Of a DNA stretch of 64,000 nt, positions 62,301 through 64,000 are shown in pieces (the first letter of the stretch is position 1; each line of letters begins with the position of its first letter). Source of the DNA: Leptospira kmetyi serovar Malaysia str. Bejo-Iso9 (GTDB taxonomy: Bacteria; Spirochaetota; Leptospiria; Leptospirales; Leptospiraceae). Under the pieces are notes generated by a model. It saw only the letters and a list, made by a program, of their open reading frames with translations. It made no database searches and had not been told where the DNA came from. The position numbers were made by a program, and so were the translations under genes. The stretch is taken from positions 3,743,501 through 3,807,500 of the forward strand of contig NZ_AHMP02000003.1 in NCBI RefSeq assembly GCF_000243735.2, written 5' to 3'.

Positions 62301-63382
62301 TGGATCGGATCGTTCAAAAATTTAAAACGAAATACCCGAACGTAAGAGACGCCGCCCAGGAAGCCTTCGAATCGATCGCGTTCGAAATGGGTCTGACTCC
62401 GTACGAACTTCAGGATCGTATGTTGCCCGATTTCGGATTTGCAGGTCTAAGCAAAAAATTGAATATTTCAAAAACGGAATATACTCTAAAGATCTCGCCG
62501 AGCCTTTCCTTTGTGTATCTAAACGGGGACGGCAAACCGGTAAAAACCCCGCCGAAACAGAACGAAACCGAAAAGAAAAAACAAAAAGAGGAGAATTCTC
62601 TTTTAAAGGAAACCGCGCGGCAATTCTCCAATAACCTGGAAAACTCGATGGTCGTACAAAGAAAATGGTCCGTCGCCGATTGGAAGGAATTTTATCTCAA
62701 AAATCCCGTGGCGAACGCGTTCGCTCAGAATTTCGTATGGACGTTCGATTCCAAAGGAAAAGCGGAAACGAATCGGTTTCACTTGGACGGGGATCAAATT
62801 CTTACGATCGAAGATAAACCCGCAAAGATCGACGAGAACGCGAAGATCTATTTGGTTCATCCGTATTTGTTAAGCGAAGCGGAGAAAATGGATTGGACCG
62901 AAAAATTTAAAACGAAGGACGTTAAACCGACATTTCCTCAGTTAAACCGCCCGATCTACCTCGTTCCCGACGGAGACAAGGATAAGAAGATGTCTCGTCA
63001 ATTCGAGGACGGGGAAATTTCGGGAAGTACGTTCAAATATCGCGCCAAAAAATACGGATGGAGAAGGGGTTCGGTCGTGGACGCGGGCGAAGTTTCCTCG
63101 TATAAAAAGGTATTTCCGGGCGAGGAAATCGAGGTTTTCGTAAAACTCCAAGGAATGAACGTGAGCGCCTACGACTACGACGAACAAGTCACGATCGGAG
63201 AATTCTTCTTTGTGAACGCCGGATCGATCAAAACGGGAAGTTACGTTTACGACGAACCTCGAGGAGAAGAGGATTTCAGACTTCATTCTTTACAAAAAGT
63301 GAATCCGATTTTATACTCGGAAACCGTTTACGATCTGAAACGGATTCTCGAATCCAAAGGCAAAGACGACGAAGAAGAATGA
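59357..63382 (+). CDS. WGR-like / LRR / HEAT / DUF4132-like giant protein
   Basis: 1341 residues from ATG 59357, with AGGA six bases upstream. Residues 1-75 resemble a WGR domain (KFFTIEI … F-A-S … KLKEGYEEI; the WGR tripeptide itself is altered). About nine leucine-rich repeats follow (~110-330: LTSLTRLTIERTGISTLPDSL; LENLDELNLCSNGLSELP; LTELELNFNVFKNIPECI). A charged helical region and HEAT-like repeats (~690-1000; ALSRLPEEVVVPKAIELLKEKQSHVREAGALIL) come next, then a C-terminal domain (~1080-1330; WKEFYLKNPVANAFAQNFVWTFD, VKPTFPQLNRPIYLV) like the DUF4132/MolR end. No signal peptide, so cytoplasmic. The stop overlaps the start of the next gene (ATGA). Function unknown. Confidence 0.8.
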   Translation: MIRNFIYQKGRSEKFFTIEIASDSKSFTILQGQRYGDAKKPEKETFASKELCKKKTETLVKAKLKEGYEEIPLGIKNVNPFDLKILADAKKQKSEKLKIDVNQSVDLMNEILGLEFLEDLEIHNVSEIPDRLGSLKNLNDLEIRESKNLKTIPSSLGELTSLTRLTIERTGISTLPDSLANLKNLTNLYVQHNEKLEGLPDCIGSLQSLKLLWASYNREGEDKKGKRPLGISNAIGNLENLDELNLCSNGLSELPPGLAKLKNLTELELNFNVFKNIPECIFEMENLEVLQMIYCPIRSIPKDFTKLENLSRIELEGHEIKNVPEEILEEGVEAIREFLNDSPEKKETRLIVSEGEDLKRSLESHKDALDKFYRAVKGKMYQENTRKKFAELQKYLQGESDEVPKTVKDDLYYFQPITDVLSSFRNWSAVDHRILAYITQGSWAFDKNKKGFFESFYRWLGREVLAHPEDSSLFTDVLSALKKMGQDEAAILSERTHNVDDFVLTEDKKITSIGRYLLDHGEELMPQFLKDGLPSSFVELFVREDFKKIEPHLEEITKIKEYDGTDGKKHIPLETFGILTRVKPELLEPIILDRLENIDCVSCKAELMYDLYEAMPKKYSEKTFEFAKSTLAYISEKKNSNIDRGYRFSWSLTNGRRYEDNTPEFIEWLLKNFGSSLKEEVFAYVEKTKVLDLKVTAVAVKYLGQAAIDIAGEALDMTIKNEDIAGHFRQTFRILSDLDYGKYYDKTWEIARSEFKKVSETACMALSRLPEEVVVPKAIELLKEKQSHVREAGALILSLLNTPKSIQGLKVLIETEKNDAVRNFASDLIYDRPNSISIAEAKARIDAAKKLGKLEKPIAKWLDETKLPKILWKDKKPLGPEEVRYLFYRQKTVSEIVVDKELRDVIALVDKNSCKEFSEKLFALIGKNGGFKAPNRFAIGVLGILGNDSVVSPIETVAIKETNLNACACLGLIRSLEAALALDRIVQKFKTKYPNVRDAAQEAFESIAFEMGLTPYELQDRMLPDFGFAGLSKKLNISKTEYTLKISPSLSFVYLNGDGKPVKTPPKQNETEKKKQKEENSLLKETARQFSNNLENSMVVQRKWSVADWKEFYLKNPVANAFAQNFVWTFDSKGKAETNRFHLDGDQILTIEDKPAKIDENAKIYLVHPYLLSEAEKMDWTEKFKTKDVKPTFPQLNRPIYLVPDGDKDKKMSRQFEDGEISGSTFKYRAKKYGWRRGSVVDAGEVSSYKKVFPGEEIEVFVKLQGMNVSAYDYDEQVTIGEFFFVNAGSIKTGSYVYDEPRGEEDFRLHSLQKVNPILYSETVYDLKRILESKGKDDEEE

Positions 63383-63921
63383 AAAGCGAACTGGCTTTGG
63401 AACAAAGATGCAGGGAATTGATCGGACAAAGGATCGAGAACGTTCAGTATTACGGAACGTTTGAAATATTCGAAAATGCTCATAGTGTTTCCAGGTCGGT
63501 TTATATTTTCACATCGGATCGGAGGATTCATCGTTTCGGATTCGAGGATGAATTCTCTCTTCGATGGGGTTTCGGCATTTCCGTAAAAAGTGTCGCGGCC
63601 GTTTTTCCGAAAGACGACGAGGAACAGCTCCACGAGGCCCGCGATCTTTGGAGCGAACGAATCGATTCTTTCTTGATCGCGGACGTTCGGCTTCATTGGA
63701 GATATATCGAAGACAGTCATCGCGGATTGTTTCATTCTTATTCCCGAAGCGATTATCCTCAGGATCTTGAATTGATTCTGGAGAATGGAAAACGAATCTT
63801 TATCGGCGTCGCTCGAATCTTGGAAGGGAATCGATGTAAGTTGTTTACCAATCATCTTACCGTTTTCTTTGATCCGATCCAACGGGAAAGAATGTACGAA
63901 GCTCCGATCCTTTGGGGATAG
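63379..63921 (+). CDS. Unknown 180-residue protein coupled to the WGR/LRR giant
   Basis: 180 residues, ATG overlapping the upstream stop by four bases. The chain is predicted mixed alpha/beta with the segments FTSDRRIHRFGFEDEF, LWSERIDSFLIADVRLHWRYIEDS and YPQDLELILENGKRIFIGVARI. The last resembles the small beta-barrel end of DUF-type immunity or effector partner proteins, but I have no specific family. No signal peptide or membrane helix. Strict coupling suggests it works with the giant protein. Confidence 0.7.
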   Translation: MKSELALEQRCRELIGQRIENVQYYGTFEIFENAHSVSRSVYIFTSDRRIHRFGFEDEFSLRWGFGISVKSVAAVFPKDDEEQLHEARDLWSERIDSFLIADVRLHWRYIEDSHRGLFHSYSRSDYPQDLELILENGKRIFIGVARILEGNRCKLFTNHLTVFFDPIQRERMYEAPILWG

Positions 63922-64000
63922 ACTCGTTTGAGCACGAAGACGCTCGAATTAATATATTCTAGTTTAAGAATATTCAAAAACATGAATTCATTTTAATAGA
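63922..64000. other. Window end, AT-rich
   Basis: AT-rich tail with TATTCTAGTTTAAGAATA, an imperfect inverted repeat around 63954-63971. Too short to tell whether it is a terminator or the promoter of the next gene. Confidence 0.3.

Overview
This 64 kb window is chromosomal DNA of a spirochaete, almost certainly Leptospira. The evidence is the gene content: an OmpL47-type repeat protein, a FlaA-like flagellar sheath protein, many short-signal lipoproteins and outer-membrane barrels, kdpFABCDE, and several SpoIIE-phosphatase regulators. Frequent TTG starts and moderate-GC coding sequence with AT-rich gaps also fit. The base composition looks higher in GC than L. interrogans, so one of the higher-GC species is likely, but I cannot name it from the sequence. 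No rRNA, tRNA, CRISPR array, insertion sequence or phage genes were seen. The region reads as stable chromosome, not a mobile island.

Layout. 0.4-6.6 kb: membrane PAS histidine kinase, FlaA-like protein, OmpL47-type protein with a good terminator, comF and dinB. 6.6-11.2 kb (minus strand): an ECF sigma factor / FecR-type anti-sigma / outer-membrane barrel operon, then a non-coding stretch with three stacked hairpins, then a lipoprotein. 11.5-16.5 kb (minus): a tightly packed unit of an exported protein, mnmC and recQ. 16.6-21.7 kb (plus): a dihydrouridine synthase, a 7TM SpoIIE phosphatase, an MBL-fold hydrolase, and a di-haem cytochrome c peroxidase behind two perfect PerR/Fur-type palindromes. 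22.2-24.7 kb: a citrate synthase family gene with an altered active site, divergent from a membrane-anchored AraC regulator. 24.8-28.6 kb (plus): M24 peptidase, ferritin-like metal-dependent hydrolase, SDR and an epoxide-hydrolase-like enzyme. 28.7-35.7 kb: surface/envelope proteins, NlpC/P60, DUF445, a second epoxide-hydrolase-like paralogue, a stand-alone RlmK-type methyltransferase and an EAL protein. 35.7-43.5 kb (minus): complete kdpFABCDE, including a 29-residue kdpF. 43.7-52.0 kb (minus): a 1736-residue pseudokinase/ATPase/GAF/SpoIIE protein, an FAD oxidoreductase and an acetoacetate-decarboxylase-like protein. 52.6-56.5 kb (minus): a polytopic membrane protein and a coupled pair of exported proteins. 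56.7-63.9 kb (plus): M14 carboxypeptidase lipoprotein, DMT transporter, and a giant WGR-LRR-HEAT-DUF4132-like protein translationally coupled to a 180-residue unknown.

Themes. The window is rich in signal transduction: two histidine kinases, one response regulator, two SpoIIE phosphatases, an ECF/anti-sigma pair, an EAL protein and a membrane AraC. It is also rich in envelope proteins. The observations most worth following are the citrate synthase homologue lacking two of three catalytic residues, the pseudokinase-phosphatase giant upstream of kdp, the WGR/LRR giant with its small partner, the tandem Per boxes, the domain shared between the FecR protein and its barrel, and the hairpin-rich gap at 9.6-9.95 kb. 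All functions are read from sequence motifs and remembered family features. No database search was run.
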